Source: JAEHDI01 sp035455185 (lineage in GTDB: Bacteria > Acidobacteriota > Terriglobia > Bryobacterales > Bryobacteraceae). From it: 28,333 nucleotides of DNA. This document shows, one piece after another, positions 8,247 through 16,569 of the stretch. The notes under the pieces are model-generated. The model made no database searches. It was given only the letters and a program-made list of their open reading frames with translations, and was not told the DNA's origin. Every line of letters begins with the position of its first letter. Within the stretch, counting starts at the first letter, position 1. Position numbers and translations under genes: made by a program. Location: positions 1 to 28,333 of the forward strand of contig DATIFQ010000187.1 of assembly GCA_035455185.1 (NCBI GenBank). The letters run 5' to 3'.

Positions 8247-9427
8247 GCGCCTTGTGCCTGCCGTGTCCGCACTCTCATGCCGGGCGCGAGGCGGAGCTGT
8301 CCTTCCGTGACGACCGTTTCGCCGATCTTAAGACCCCGCTCAATCACGATCTCCTGCCCGACGCGAAGCCCGGTGATGACGGGGCGCATTTCCGCCGTCA
8401 TGTCCGGTTTCACGACATAGACGTACTCGCCGGTCTGGCTTGTCTGTATCGCGAGTGTCGGAACCACCACGGCGTCCGGGACAGTGTCGAGGCGAAGAAC
8501 GACATTCACAAATTGCCCAGGCCACAGACGGCTGCCCGTGTTCTTGAATGTGGCTTTCAGTTTGATGGCTCCGGTGGTGGTATCGACGGCGTTGTCGATG
8601 AAAGTGAGGTTGCCTTCGTCAACCTGGTCCGGCGTGGCGGCGGGGTTGACCAGCACCGTGAGTTTGCGGGAGGCGCGGCGCTGCTTGATGGCCGGCAGGT
8701 CCCTCTCCGGAACCGAAAACGTGACCAGGATCGGCTGGATCTGGTTGATCGTGACCAGTTCGACGTCGTTCGCCTTGACCAGGTTGCCCTGCTTGACCAT
8801 GAGATCGCCGGTCCGGCCGCCGATCGGCGAGCGAATCATGCAGTAGCCCCGCTGGAGCTGCGCGTTGGAGAGGGCGGCCTCGTCGGCGGCCATGGCGGCA
8901 CGCGCACTCCCGATAGCCGCCTGGTCCGCGCGGACGGCCTGCGCCCGAACGTCGGCTTCGGTTCTGAACTGATCCGTCTGCTCTTTCGACATTACTCCTT
9001 CGCGGAAGAGTTTCTCGTAGCGGGCGGCCTGTTCGCGGGCGAACTTCTCCTGGGCGAGGTCACGCTGGAGGTTGGCCTCGGCCTGCCGCAGCATGGCGGC
9101 GTCGCGCTCCAGGTTTGCTTTGGCCTGAAGGATCGCCTCGTCGAAGGGACGCGTGTCGATGACGAAGAGCAGATCACCCTTCCGAACGTTGTCGCCTTCG
9201 CGGAACTGGACCTTCGTGAGTTCACCACCGACTTGTGCCTTCACTCGGATGGTTGTATAGGCTTCGACGGTTCCGACGACCCGGATGTCCACGGGCATCG
9301 TCTTTTCTGCGGCCAAGGCAGTGGTGACCATCGCCGCCTGGGCCCTGGGCGTCGCTTTGGGAACATTGCTGCTGGAACAGCCGGCGAGCAGCACCGCCAC
9401 AGGAATTGCGAGATTTGCGTGCCTCAT
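8243..9427 (-). CDS. RND efflux periplasmic adaptor lipoprotein (membrane fusion protein)
   Basis: A 394-residue HlyD/AcrA-type adaptor. The N-terminus has a lipoprotein signal with lipobox LLAGC (Cys17), so it is expected to be anchored in the inner membrane, facing the periplasm. Order of domains: first half of the lipoyl domain (about 58-92, with VGGELTKVQFREGDNVRKGD), an alpha-helical hairpin (about 95-190), the second lipoyl half (about 193-218), beta-barrel (about 225-310) and membrane-proximal domain (to the end). It joins the pump to the outer-membrane channel. The gene precedes the pump and overlaps it by four bases. The upstream gap to the GH10 gene contains a near-palindrome that would cover its promoter. 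No local repressor gene is seen. Confidence 0.95.
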   Translation of the reverse strand: MRHANLAIPVAVLLAGCSSSNVPKATPRAQAAMVTTALAAEKTMPVDIRVVGTVEAYTTIRVKAQVGGELTKVQFREGDNVRKGDLLFVIDTRPFDEAILQAKANLERDAAMLRQAEANLQRDLAQEKFAREQAARYEKLFREGVMSKEQTDQFRTEADVRAQAVRADQAAIGSARAAMAADEAALSNAQLQRGYCMIRSPIGGRTGDLMVKQGNLVKANDVELVTINQIQPILVTFSVPERDLPAIKQRRASRKLTVLVNPAATPDQVDEGNLTFIDNAVDTTTGAIKLKATFKNTGSRLWPGQFVNVVLRLDTVPDAVVVPTLAIQTSQTGEYVYVVKPDMTAEMRPVITGLRVGQEIVIERGLKIGETVVTEGQLRLAPGMRVRTRQAQGA

Positions 9428-9447
9428 CGGTCCCTGGAATTACTGGA

Positions 9448-9464
9448 CACAGTGTAACACCGTG
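9448..9464. promoter_or_regulatory. 17-bp near-palindrome, TetR-type operator candidate
   Basis: The site reads CACAGTGTAACACCGTG, symmetric except for one pair of positions and the centre (CACnGTGTnACACnGTG). It is placed between the divergent efflux and GH10 genes, upstream of the GH10 promoter and over the probable minus-strand -10 (TACACT). TetR-family repressors of RND pumps bind sites of this size and place. Confidence 0.5.
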
Positions 9465-9471
9465 ATACGCA

Positions 9472-9500
9472 TTGACCGCGCGCCAAAGCCGGAATACAAT
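9472..9500 (+). promoter_or_regulatory. sigma70-type promoter of the GH10 gene
   Basis: TTGACC (9472-9477), a 17-base spacer and TACAAT (9495-9500) make the best promoter in the window. Transcription should begin near 9507, leaving only about five bases before ATG 9512. Confidence 0.7.
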
Positions 9501-9511
9501 CCGGAATCATC

Positions 9512-11080
9512 ATGACAAGCCCACACACACTGAGCCGGCGCGGTTTCCTCGGAGTCGCAGCGGTGACACGGATGCCGGCGAGTTCGCCAGTCACCGTCCG
9601 CGCCTTCGACGCCTCTGGCGCCGCAGCGAAGGAGGACCTTCTGAACACTCTTCTGCTGATGAACGCGGACGGGCGGCCGTTTGAATTGCTCCCGACAGTG
9701 AAGGGAGACGGAATGGCCACGATCGAAGTGCCGGCGGAGAAGTTCGAGGTCATGATGGTGCTGCCGGTGCGCGGGTTCGGGCAGGTCTATCTGTATGCGG
9801 ACAACGGCGGGCCGCTCTACTCCGCCGCGCATGTGCCACGCGGTGAATTCCTGCTCAACTACGAGTTCGCGCGCAGCCGGGCGGTGTTCGTGCGTCGCTA
9901 CATGCGGGCGGCGGAGGCGGAGGGCGTGTCGTTCAGTCCGGAGATCGAGCGGCGGCTCGAAGACGGCGAGCATGCGCTGGACCGCGCGGCGAAAGCGCGC
10001 GATACGGTGGAGCGGGTGCGGCACTCGAACAACTCGCTGGCTGAGACTATGTGGGCGGGCGAAATGGCGGCGCTTGAACGGGCGCGGCATCGGATCGCAC
10101 GTGGAGGCCGGCGGCCGGGATTCCTGTTCGGCTGTAACGCGTTCTCCTATGCAAAGTCCGAGGAGTACGCGCGGCGTTACAATGCGCTGCTGAACTTCGC
10201 CACACTGCCTTTCTATCGTGCGCAAACCGAGCGTGAGGAGAGGAAGCCCGACTACTCCAGGGTGGAGGAGATCCTCTCAAAGATGGCGGGAACGGGGACT
10301 CTCACGAAAGGCCACCCACTCGTGTGGTTCCACCGCGCGGGCGTGCCGGCGTTTCTGAAGGACAAGTCGTGGGGAGATTTGAAGCGCAGTTGCCGGGACT
10401 ACATTCTGGGAAGCGTGTCGCGCTTTCGCACGCGTATCCACACGTGGGACGTGATCAACGAAGCGCACGACTGGGCCAACGATCTCGGGTTGGATGCGGA
10501 GCAACTCGTGGAGATCACGCGGCTCGCATCGGAGAGCGCGCGAGAGGCGGACCCGACGGCATTTCGTGTGGTGAACTCGTGCTGCACGTGGGGAGAATAC
10601 GCGGCGCGGCGGCGTTCATATTCCGGTCCGCTGGGACGTGCGGCTCGTACGCCGTTCGAGTACGTGCGGGCGCTTGACGACGCGAAGGTTCCGTATGAGG
10701 CAGTCGGGTTACAGGTGTACTATCCGAGCCGCGACATGCTGGAGATCGAGAAGCACCTGGAACGGTTCTTTCGCTTTGGAAAGCCGATTCACATCACGGA
10801 ACTCGGAGTTTCTTCGTCCGGCGAGCCGGTTCCCTCGGGAGAGGTGAGGACGCCGAGCAGAAACGTGTGGCACGGCGAGTCGTGGAGCGAGGCGATCCAA
10901 GCCGATTGGGTCGAGCAGTTCTACACAATCTGTTACAGCAAACCGGAGATCCAGGCGATCACCTGGTGGGATTTCGCCGACCCGTCATTCATCCCGCACG
11001 GCGGCTTTCTGGACAAGGATTTTCGTCCGAAAGCGGCGTACGAAAGGCTGGCGAAGCTGATCACGGGGTGGAGAAGTTAA
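9512..11080 (+). CDS. GH10 endo-beta-1,4-xylanase-like glycoside hydrolase, probably exported
   Basis: A 522-residue protein. Residues from about 205 to the end match the GH10 barrel: GHPLVWF (267-273), the acid/base Glu317 in WDVINEAHDW, the nucleophile Glu430 in HITELGV, and the closing WWDFADPSFIPHGG. GH10 enzymes cut xylan main chains with retention of configuration. Residues 40-115 look like a beta-rich accessory domain and 118-200 like a helical linker domain. The N-terminus has SRRGFLG, a twin-arginine motif, but the hydrophobic stretch is short and interrupted by Arg20, so export is uncertain. The family's usual WHxQ after GHxLV is WFHR here. The gene stands alone on its strand, with its own promoter, opposite the efflux adaptor. 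Family assignment is good; true substrate is not shown. Confidence 0.85.
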   Translation: MTSPHTLSRRGFLGVAAVTRMPASSPVTVRAFDASGAAAKEDLLNTLLLMNADGRPFELLPTVKGDGMATIEVPAEKFEVMMVLPVRGFGQVYLYADNGGPLYSAAHVPRGEFLLNYEFARSRAVFVRRYMRAAEAEGVSFSPEIERRLEDGEHALDRAAKARDTVERVRHSNNSLAETMWAGEMAALERARHRIARGGRRPGFLFGCNAFSYAKSEEYARRYNALLNFATLPFYRAQTEREERKPDYSRVEEILSKMAGTGTLTKGHPLVWFHRAGVPAFLKDKSWGDLKRSCRDYILGSVSRFRTRIHTWDVINEAHDWANDLGLDAEQLVEITRLASESAREADPTAFRVVNSCCTWGEYAARRRSYSGPLGRAARTPFEYVRALDDAKVPYEAVGLQVYYPSRDMLEIEKHLERFFRFGKPIHITELGVSSSGEPVPSGEVRTPSRNVWHGESWSEAIQADWVEQFYTICYSKPEIQAITWWDFADPSFIPHGGFLDKDFRPKAAYERLAKLITGWRS

Positions 11081-11112
11081 GAGAACCGAAAATCGGAAAT
11101 GAGTGTACTGTC

Positions 11113-11138
11113 ACGGGTTTACACGGGTTTACGGGTTT
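11113..11138. repeat. short tandem repeat ACGGGTTT, three copies
   Basis: ACGGGTTT occurs at 11113-11120, 11123-11130 and 11131-11138, the first two in units of ten bases. It lies in the 61-base gap between the convergent GH10 and glycosyltransferase genes. No convincing hairpin terminator is seen there. Confidence 0.6.
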
Positions 11139-11141
11139 TTG

Positions 11142-13364
11142 TTACGGGATGCGGTAGAGGGTGACCTCCTCGAAGGAGGCGACACGCTCGAGGCCCCAGT
11201 CGAGCGGCCGGCTCGCGAGTGCGCGGCCGGTGAGACCGTGGCCCGAGTTGCCGATACGGGCGAGGATGTAGCGCACTCCCTGGCGGCGGACAGCGCGCAC
11301 CGCGAGCGGCCTGAGATTGACAGGAGGATAGAGCGTTACCGTCGGGCTCCCGCCAAGCATGATCCAGGCTCCATCAGGCCGCATCCCTTCGATCTCGACC
11401 TTGGTTCCGCCCGCGAGGCGTGTTGTCACGATCGTCACGTCAGTCAACGGCTGCGGCCGGCCGAAGTCGACTGTGAGATACATTCCGGGGCGGGCCGGCT
11501 CCCACAGGGCCCAGCGCGTGGCGATGCTGCCGTCGAACGCGAGCGGCGCCTCCCAAACGTTGGGCGACGCTTCCAATTCCCACCGCGGGCTGGAGCGGAC
11601 CACCTCCCACCCGCGGTTCAGGCGCACCTCATGGATGCCCCAGTTTCCCGGAGGACCGTCCACCCTCCGGAAGCGCAGAGCAAGGACCGGCTGCTCGGGC
11701 CATCCCGCCTCCATCTGCTCGAGCGATCCGCGCTCCTGAGAGGCGGCCAATGCGAGAGCATCAGTGAGGCGGTCGCCAAGCGACGACTGCCAGTAGCTGA
11801 CCAGTTCGCGGGTGACGTAGGCGCTAGGCGCATTTAAGAGAACGAGGACGCGCGCCCCGGGAAGGGTGTTCTTCTCGATCAGCTCCGCCAGCCGGTACGC
11901 CCAAAGATTGTTCCGAAGATACTCGTCTTCCGGCTCGATGCGAAGCGCCGCGGCGAATGGGAAGCCGCGGAGCCGCCATGCGCTTGGGGCCTCGTATTGA
12001 GTGATGACCGCCGGAAACGCGGTGACCGCATGAAGGACGACGCAGGCGAGCACCAAAGGGCGTGGGAGGGCCGCGGCAATCAAGAATGCTAGCCAAGGCA
12101 GCGCGGGCAGCAGAAAACGCGTACCGGTGTTGAGGAACCAGGGCACCGCCATGAGCACCGCCATCACGGCCGCAACACGTCCCGGCCGCTTCCGGAGGGC
12201 GAACAGTCCGAGCGGCGCCAAGAGAAAGACAGGACCCAGGAGCCCTCGGAGCAGCTCGCCACGGACTGTGAGTTCCAGAGGCGCTTCAGCGGCGGTGACG
12301 CCTTTGTAAGTACGCAGTTGTTTGAGCAGCTCTGTTTCCGAGGCGATGTGGAAGTGTTCGTTCGGGAACCCACGGTTAAAGAACGGCGCCACCGGATTGC
12401 CGCAAACGACCGTATTGCGGGTCATCCACGGCGCGATCATCAGCGTGGCTCCCCCGGTGACAAGCAGCAAAGCGCGGGCGCGCCGTCTCGCCATCACGGC
12501 GACGAACAATACGGACGCCACCGCCATCAACAAGCCGGTCATCTTTACGGAGTAACAGAAGCCGGCGAGAATTCCGGCGGGGAACAGATAGCGAACCTCA
12601 CTTTCCTCTTTCCAGAGCCACAGAACGTAAAACACAGCGAGGGAGAAGAAGACCAACGCCGCGTCGTTGTAAGCACTCGTTCCGGTGACTCCAGCCACGG
12701 GCGAGATCACGTAAAGCGCGGCAGCCGAGGCGGAGACCCATGTGGGCCAGCCGAGCCGCCGGCCGATTGAGAGCATCAGCGGAAACGTCGCCGCCAGGAA
12801 CGCGAAATGGACCAGCTTCGCGGAGGAATGCTTTCCGAAGGCGAACGCGAAGGTGAACAGCATCTCCATTCCCTGCGGCAGGACTTCATAGAAGGCCACG
12901 CGATGCGGAAAGCCGCCAAGGCGAGTGTACTCGGCGACAAGGCCGAGGTGGTAGGTGATGGCGTCGGGCTGGATTTCCGGGGCAAGTGCGTGGACGAAGT
13001 AAAGGATGGAGTAGACGGAGAGGATTGGGACAAACAGGGACCAGGGAGTCCAGAGCCTGAAGCCTCGGCCACGGAGGTTCCACAGGCTAAAGACTATGCT
13101 ACTGGGACTCCACAGGCTAAAGGCTGTGCCGCGGTCACTTAGCAGAGCCGCCGCGATCAGGCAGAGGCCAAGCGGCAGGAACACGCGGTGACCGCCGAGT
13201 CCGGCGGCGAGCAAGGCGAAGACCACCAGGCTAAGGGCGGCGGAGCCGACTCCGAAGACGATGACGCGCGGGACCGGCAGAGATCGAAGGATGACGCAGC
13301 CCAGGGCATAAGCCGAGACGAGGGTGAACGCGGCGCCGAAGAGGATCAGAGCGAGCGAGAGCAA
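11142..13364 (-). CDS. large GT-C-like membrane protein with C-terminal periplasmic domain
   Basis: About 740 residues with some ten hydrophobic segments over residues 1-480, then a soluble C-terminal part. After an early segment lies PDAITYHLGLVAEY, the acidic outer-loop pattern of polyprenyl-phosphate-dependent glycosyltransferases (GT39/GT83-like). The end (about 600-740) has the ring MYLTVDFGRPQPLTDVTI, resembling a discoidin (F5/8 type C) carbohydrate-binding fold. A function in surface glycan assembly is inferred. The frame has no ATG near its 5' end; TTG 13364 lies just after the gmd stop (13369) and before the first hydrophobic segment, but an upstream start inside gmd is possible. 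Residues 76-105 are three decapeptide repeats encoded by a 30-bp tandem repeat. Confidence 0.7.
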   Translation of the reverse strand: MLSLALILFGAAFTLVSAYALGCVILRSLPVPRVIVFGVGSAALSLVVFALLAAGLGGHRVFLPLGLCLIAAALLSDRGTAFSLWSPSSIVFSLWNLRGRGFRLWTPWSLFVPILSVYSILYFVHALAPEIQPDAITYHLGLVAEYTRLGGFPHRVAFYEVLPQGMEMLFTFAFAFGKHSSAKLVHFAFLAATFPLMLSIGRRLGWPTWVSASAAALYVISPVAGVTGTSAYNDAALVFFSLAVFYVLWLWKEESEVRYLFPAGILAGFCYSVKMTGLLMAVASVLFVAVMARRRARALLLVTGGATLMIAPWMTRNTVVCGNPVAPFFNRGFPNEHFHIASETELLKQLRTYKGVTAAEAPLELTVRGELLRGLLGPVFLLAPLGLFALRKRPGRVAAVMAVLMAVPWFLNTGTRFLLPALPWLAFLIAAALPRPLVLACVVLHAVTAFPAVITQYEAPSAWRLRGFPFAAALRIEPEDEYLRNNLWAYRLAELIEKNTLPGARVLVLLNAPSAYVTRELVSYWQSSLGDRLTDALALAASQERGSLEQMEAGWPEQPVLALRFRRVDGPPGNWGIHEVRLNRGWEVVRSSPRWELEASPNVWEAPLAFDGSIATRWALWEPARPGMYLTVDFGRPQPLTDVTIVTTRLAGGTKVEIEGMRPDGAWIMLGGSPTVTLYPPVNLRPLAVRAVRRQGVRYILARIGNSGHGLTGRALASRPLDWGLERVASFEEVTLYRIP
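13051..13140. repeat. three 30-bp tandem units inside a coding region
   Basis: Units are 13051-13080, 13081-13110 and 13111-13140. The second and third begin with the same CACAGGCTAAAG; the first begins with the diverged CAGAGCCTGAAG. The third is close to a palindrome (CACAG, then CTGTG). On the minus strand each unit encodes ten residues ending in F-S-L-W or F-R-L-W, so the reading frame is kept. Confidence 0.85.
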
Positions 13365-13368
13365 GCGA

Positions 13369-14385
13369 TCAATCCACGGCGATCGGAGTCTGTTGCCGGT
13401 GGTCGAGCGCCAGGCCGAGGTTGCGGCAGTCCGTATCGACCATTTCCCGAACGAGTTGCTCGAAGCCGACCCGATGTTCCCATCCAAGCGTCTTCCGGGC
13501 CTTCGAAGCATCGCCTATAAGCACGTTCACCTCGGCGGGGCGGAAGAGCTCAGGATCAGGTTTCACGTAGTCGCGGTAGTCAAGCCCGGCCTGCGCAAAG
13601 GCCAGTTCGGCGAACTCGCGGACCGAATGTGTTTCGCCGGTGGCGACGACATAATCGTCCGGCTCGGGTTGCTGGAGCATGAGCCACATCGCCTCGACGT
13701 ACTCGCGGGCATGACCCCAGTCCCGTTTGGCCTCAAGGTTACCGAGGCGCAGTTCGTTCGCCTTGCCTGCGCGAATGCGGGCGACGCCGGAGGTGATCTT
13801 CCTAGTTACGAATTCAAAACCCCGGCGCGGCGACTCATGGTTGAACAGGATGCCGTTGGAGCAATGCATCGAGTAGGCTTCGCGATAGTTGCGGGTCAGT
13901 TCGAAGCCGGCGACCTTACTGATGCCGTACGTAGAACGCGGGTGGAAGCGGGTGCGCTCGTTCTGCGGGACCTCCTCGGCGCTGCCGAACATCTCGCTCG
14001 ATCCGGCGAAGTAGAAGCGGCAGTCTCGGATGAGGTTTTTGAGCGCGGCGAGCAGGAAGTGGGTTCCGTTGATGTTGGCGTTGAGAGTGGAGAACTCGTC
14101 GTCGAAGGAATAGCTGACAAAGCTCTGCGCCGCGAGGTGATAGCATTCCTCGGGCCTCGCTTTCTCAATCACCTGATGGATGCTGGCGTAGCTCTCAAGT
14201 GAGCCGGCATGCAGGTGAAGCTGCCGGGCGATGTGCTGAATGCGCGACAGGCGATGCTCGGGGTCCTCGAGCGCCACTCGCCGAACGACGCCGTGCACTT
14301 CATATCCCTTGGCAAGCAGAAGTTCGGCTAGATAAGAGCCATCCTGGCCGGTGATTCCGGTAATCAGCGCTCGTTTGGCCGACAT
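13369..14385 (-). CDS. gmd: GDP-mannose 4,6-dehydratase
   Basis: A 338-residue extended short-chain dehydrogenase with the Gmd signature ITGITGQDGSYLAELLL at the N-terminus. The catalytic set is AGSSEMFG (Ser129/Ser130, Glu131) and Tyr153-Lys157 in STYGISK; FNHESPRRG and RDWGHAREYVEAMW are also typical. It turns GDP-mannose into GDP-4-keto-6-deoxymannose, the branch point to GDP-fucose, GDP-rhamnose and GDP-perosamine. No partner reductase (fcl, rmd) or transaminase gene is in the window. Its ATG 14385 overlaps the stop of the alpha/beta hydrolase gene (TGATG), so they are coupled. The membrane glycosyltransferase gene follows directly. It would act in the cytoplasm. Confidence 0.96.
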   Translation of the reverse strand: MSAKRALITGITGQDGSYLAELLLAKGYEVHGVVRRVALEDPEHRLSRIQHIARQLHLHAGSLESYASIHQVIEKARPEECYHLAAQSFVSYSFDDEFSTLNANINGTHFLLAALKNLIRDCRFYFAGSSEMFGSAEEVPQNERTRFHPRSTYGISKVAGFELTRNYREAYSMHCSNGILFNHESPRRGFEFVTRKITSGVARIRAGKANELRLGNLEAKRDWGHAREYVEAMWLMLQQPEPDDYVVATGETHSVREFAELAFAQAGLDYRDYVKPDPELFRPAEVNVLIGDASKARKTLGWEHRVGFEQLVREMVDTDCRNLGLALDHRQQTPIAVD

Positions 14386-15785
14386 CAAGGCGATGGTAGC
14401 ACGAGCTGTTTCAGCCGTTCGGCGAGCCACTTCGAAATGAGGTCGAGTGCCGTGGGCGCGATGGTCTCCTCGATCTGGCCGTACTCCATTGGCAGTCCGG
14501 TGCCGGCGGTCTGGAATAGGTGATTGAGGCCAGGGAGTTTTATGGTAGCGAAGTCTTTGTTGCCACCGGACTGGAGGGCATCGCGGATCGCTTTCAGGTT
14601 TTCATCCGCGGGGACCTGCACGTCTTTTTCGCCGAACATCGCCAGGACCGGGCTGCGCACCGACTTCATCGCCGGCACGGGATCGTAGTCGATGAAGTGG
14701 CGGAACCAGGGGGACGACAGCATTTTGATCTGTCCTTCAATCATGTCCTTGGGGATCTGCTGGTTGCCGGAGAGCTCGGGGAGGAGGCTCCGGAGCTTCC
14801 TCTCGATCACAGCGGCGTCCTTTTCCTGGCGGGCGATCGCGTAGGCGCGCTTGTTGAAGGCCAGCGTCTTCTCGACCTGATCCAAAGGAAGACCCAGTGC
14901 GTTCATGATCGCGGCCGTCTGCGAGACGAGCAGATCCTCACCACGAACGCCGGAAGGGGCCATCATCACCACGAAGGCCGCCGGCGCGCGGGACGCAACG
15001 ATGGCGGCGACGTTGGCGCCCTCACTGTGGCCGATGAGTCCGATTCGTTTCGGATCGATCTCCGCTCGGGTGCGCAGCCAGGCGAGGCCGGCCTCAGCGT
15101 CGGCGGCGAAATCCAATGTGGTCGCCACGGCGAAATTCCCGGTGGACTTTCCCGTGCCGCGGTCGTCAAACCGAAGGACAGCGAGGCCCTCCCGGGTGAG
15201 GCGGTCGGCCAGAACGAGGAAAGGCCGGTGGCCCATGATACTCTCGTCGCGGTCCTGCGGACCAGAGCCGCTGATGAGGAGAGCCGCGGGAAAGGGGCCT
15301 TTGCCGCGGGGCAGGGTCAGCGTACCGGCGAGCGTAATGCCGGCAGCCTGGTTGGGGAATGTAGCTTCCTGTTCGTCGTACGGAAAGGGACGGGTGGGTT
15401 CCTGAGGGCGCGGCAATGTCCGGGGCTTGCCGGCGCGCTCGAAATCGAGGGGCGCCGAGAATCCCCCCTGGGACCAAGTGCCGTTAATCCCATTACCCTT
15501 TTCGTCCAGCTTTCCGTCGTAGGAGCCACCGACACTCGGCACATTGAAATGAAGCGCGCCGAGCTTCAGGGAGACCTCTGTGGCGCGAAGGCCCATGGCA
15601 CCTTGGTCGAGGCTGTCGAGGGTCACGGTGAGGGCTCCCTTAGCGTCTTTCTTGATGTTCAACTGAAGTCGCAGTGTCGCTCCGCCGGCACTGAGGGATC
15701 CCTGCCACGTCCCTTCAATTCCAGTTTGAGCGGAGATCGTGACGGCCGAAACGGCCAGCCACGCTCCGACGAGAGTAGGTCTCAC
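14385..15785 (-). CDS. secreted alpha/beta hydrolase (S33-like) with N-terminal beta domain
   Basis: A 466-residue protein with a cleavable signal peptide ending near ISAQ (residue 20). Residues 22-118 form a beta-rich domain of the kind found ahead of many periplasmic hydrolases of this group. Residues 140-460 are the alpha/beta hydrolase: nucleophile Ser254 in GHSEG, acid Asp388 in GEKDVQVP and His422 in LNHLFQ. The ISGSGPQDRDE patch forms the oxyanion region. Related proteins are annotated as acyl-esterases or aminopeptidase-like hydrolases; the substrate is unknown. It lies between the DUF1326 gene (42-base gap) and gmd (one-base overlap), so it is probably part of one transcript. Confidence 0.85.
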   Translation of the reverse strand: MRPTLVGAWLAVSAVTISAQTGIEGTWQGSLSAGGATLRLQLNIKKDAKGALTVTLDSLDQGAMGLRATEVSLKLGALHFNVPSVGGSYDGKLDEKGNGINGTWSQGGFSAPLDFERAGKPRTLPRPQEPTRPFPYDEQEATFPNQAAGITLAGTLTLPRGKGPFPAALLISGSGPQDRDESIMGHRPFLVLADRLTREGLAVLRFDDRGTGKSTGNFAVATTLDFAADAEAGLAWLRTRAEIDPKRIGLIGHSEGANVAAIVASRAPAAFVVMMAPSGVRGEDLLVSQTAAIMNALGLPLDQVEKTLAFNKRAYAIARQEKDAAVIERKLRSLLPELSGNQQIPKDMIEGQIKMLSSPWFRHFIDYDPVPAMKSVRSPVLAMFGEKDVQVPADENLKAIRDALQSGGNKDFATIKLPGLNHLFQTAGTGLPMEYGQIEETIAPTALDLISKWLAERLKQLVLPSP

Positions 15786-15827
15786 TCTACGAGTATAGAG
15801 CGGCAGCTACCTCGACTCGCGGGCAGG

Positions 15828-16511
15828 CTACTCCTGGAAGTTGAATGTGCCGACGAAGGCGCTCCGCTTGTCCGGGCTGCTCCAATTCGCGTTCAGGCCC
15901 TTGCCACGGAAGGTGTGCGCAGAAGCGACCGCAGGCATTGCGTGGTCGAGCTTGGTCAGAGGGGAGTAGTAGACATCCTCGTTATGACAGATGTGATCGC
16001 CCTCGCCGATGGGGCGGGTCTGGATCCTGGCCAACTCACCCGCGGTCACGAGCGCCTTCATGCTGTGGACGTTGTCGTCGTCGAACTTGAAGTCGATGGG
16101 GCGGTACTCGACGCGAACGATGTCCTGGAGCAGATCGCCGGCCAGACGTTGGGCGAAACTCTTCAGGGCCTGGCGCTGCTCGAGACCAGCGCGTTCATCG
16201 ACGATGAGGATCGACTTGACCGGATACGCCGTGCGGGTCGGATCGCCAAGCGTGTGGCTGGCTCGAATGGCGGCGACGACGGACAGGCCGTCGAGCGTGA
16301 CGCCCTGCCAGTTGCCTTTCTGCACCTTCCAGCCGAAAACGGCCATGTCCCCGCCGAAACCGACTTCGCCGTTGGCGAAGCAGGGGCCTGTGTAGACATC
16401 CGCGGTGCGCGCTTCGACGTACTCGCCGTAAGCTTGATTCTTCGGGAGAGCGGCGCCGGAAAGCGACGCAGCAAGAAAGGACACCAACATAATCCCAGAC
16501 AGATACTTCAT
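15828..16511 (-). CDS. DUF1326 family secreted protein
   Basis: A 227-residue protein with a signal peptide (about residues 1-20, ending near SGAAL). The body shows the DUF1326 pattern: YVEARTADVYTGPCFANGE near the start, then AVFGWKVQKGNWQGVTLDGLSVVAA and KSILIVDERA. The function of this family is not known. Two cysteines (in GPC and HIC) and several histidines are visible. ATG 16511 has GAGGAGG upstream. A hairpin and a possible promoter lie between it and the 71-residue gene, so it may have its own start of transcription in addition to read-through from the hydroxylase genes. Confidence 0.8.
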   Translation of the reverse strand: MKYLSGIMLVSFLAASLSGAALPKNQAYGEYVEARTADVYTGPCFANGEVGFGGDMAVFGWKVQKGNWQGVTLDGLSVVAAIRASHTLGDPTRTAYPVKSILIVDERAGLEQRQALKSFAQRLAGDLLQDIVRVEYRPIDFKFDDDNVHSMKALVTAGELARIQTRPIGEGDHICHNEDVYYSPLTKLDHAMPAVASAHTFRGKGLNANWSSPDKRSAFVGTFNFQE

Positions 16512-16539
16512 CCCAGGGCCTCCTCAGTGAGCTTGTACC

Positions 16540-16569
16540 AGTGTAGCGCGGGCCGGAGTTTCCCGACAA
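16540..16569 (-). promoter_or_regulatory. candidate promoter for the DUF1326 gene
   Basis: On the minus strand TTGTCG (16569-16564), an 18-base spacer and TACACT (16545-16540) precede ATG 16511. The spacer overlaps the inverted repeat at 16549-16579. Confidence 0.35.

Noticed and set aside
11113..11138. CRISPR-like or phage repeat
   Set aside because: Only three eight-base copies with almost no spacers; a simple tandem repeat.
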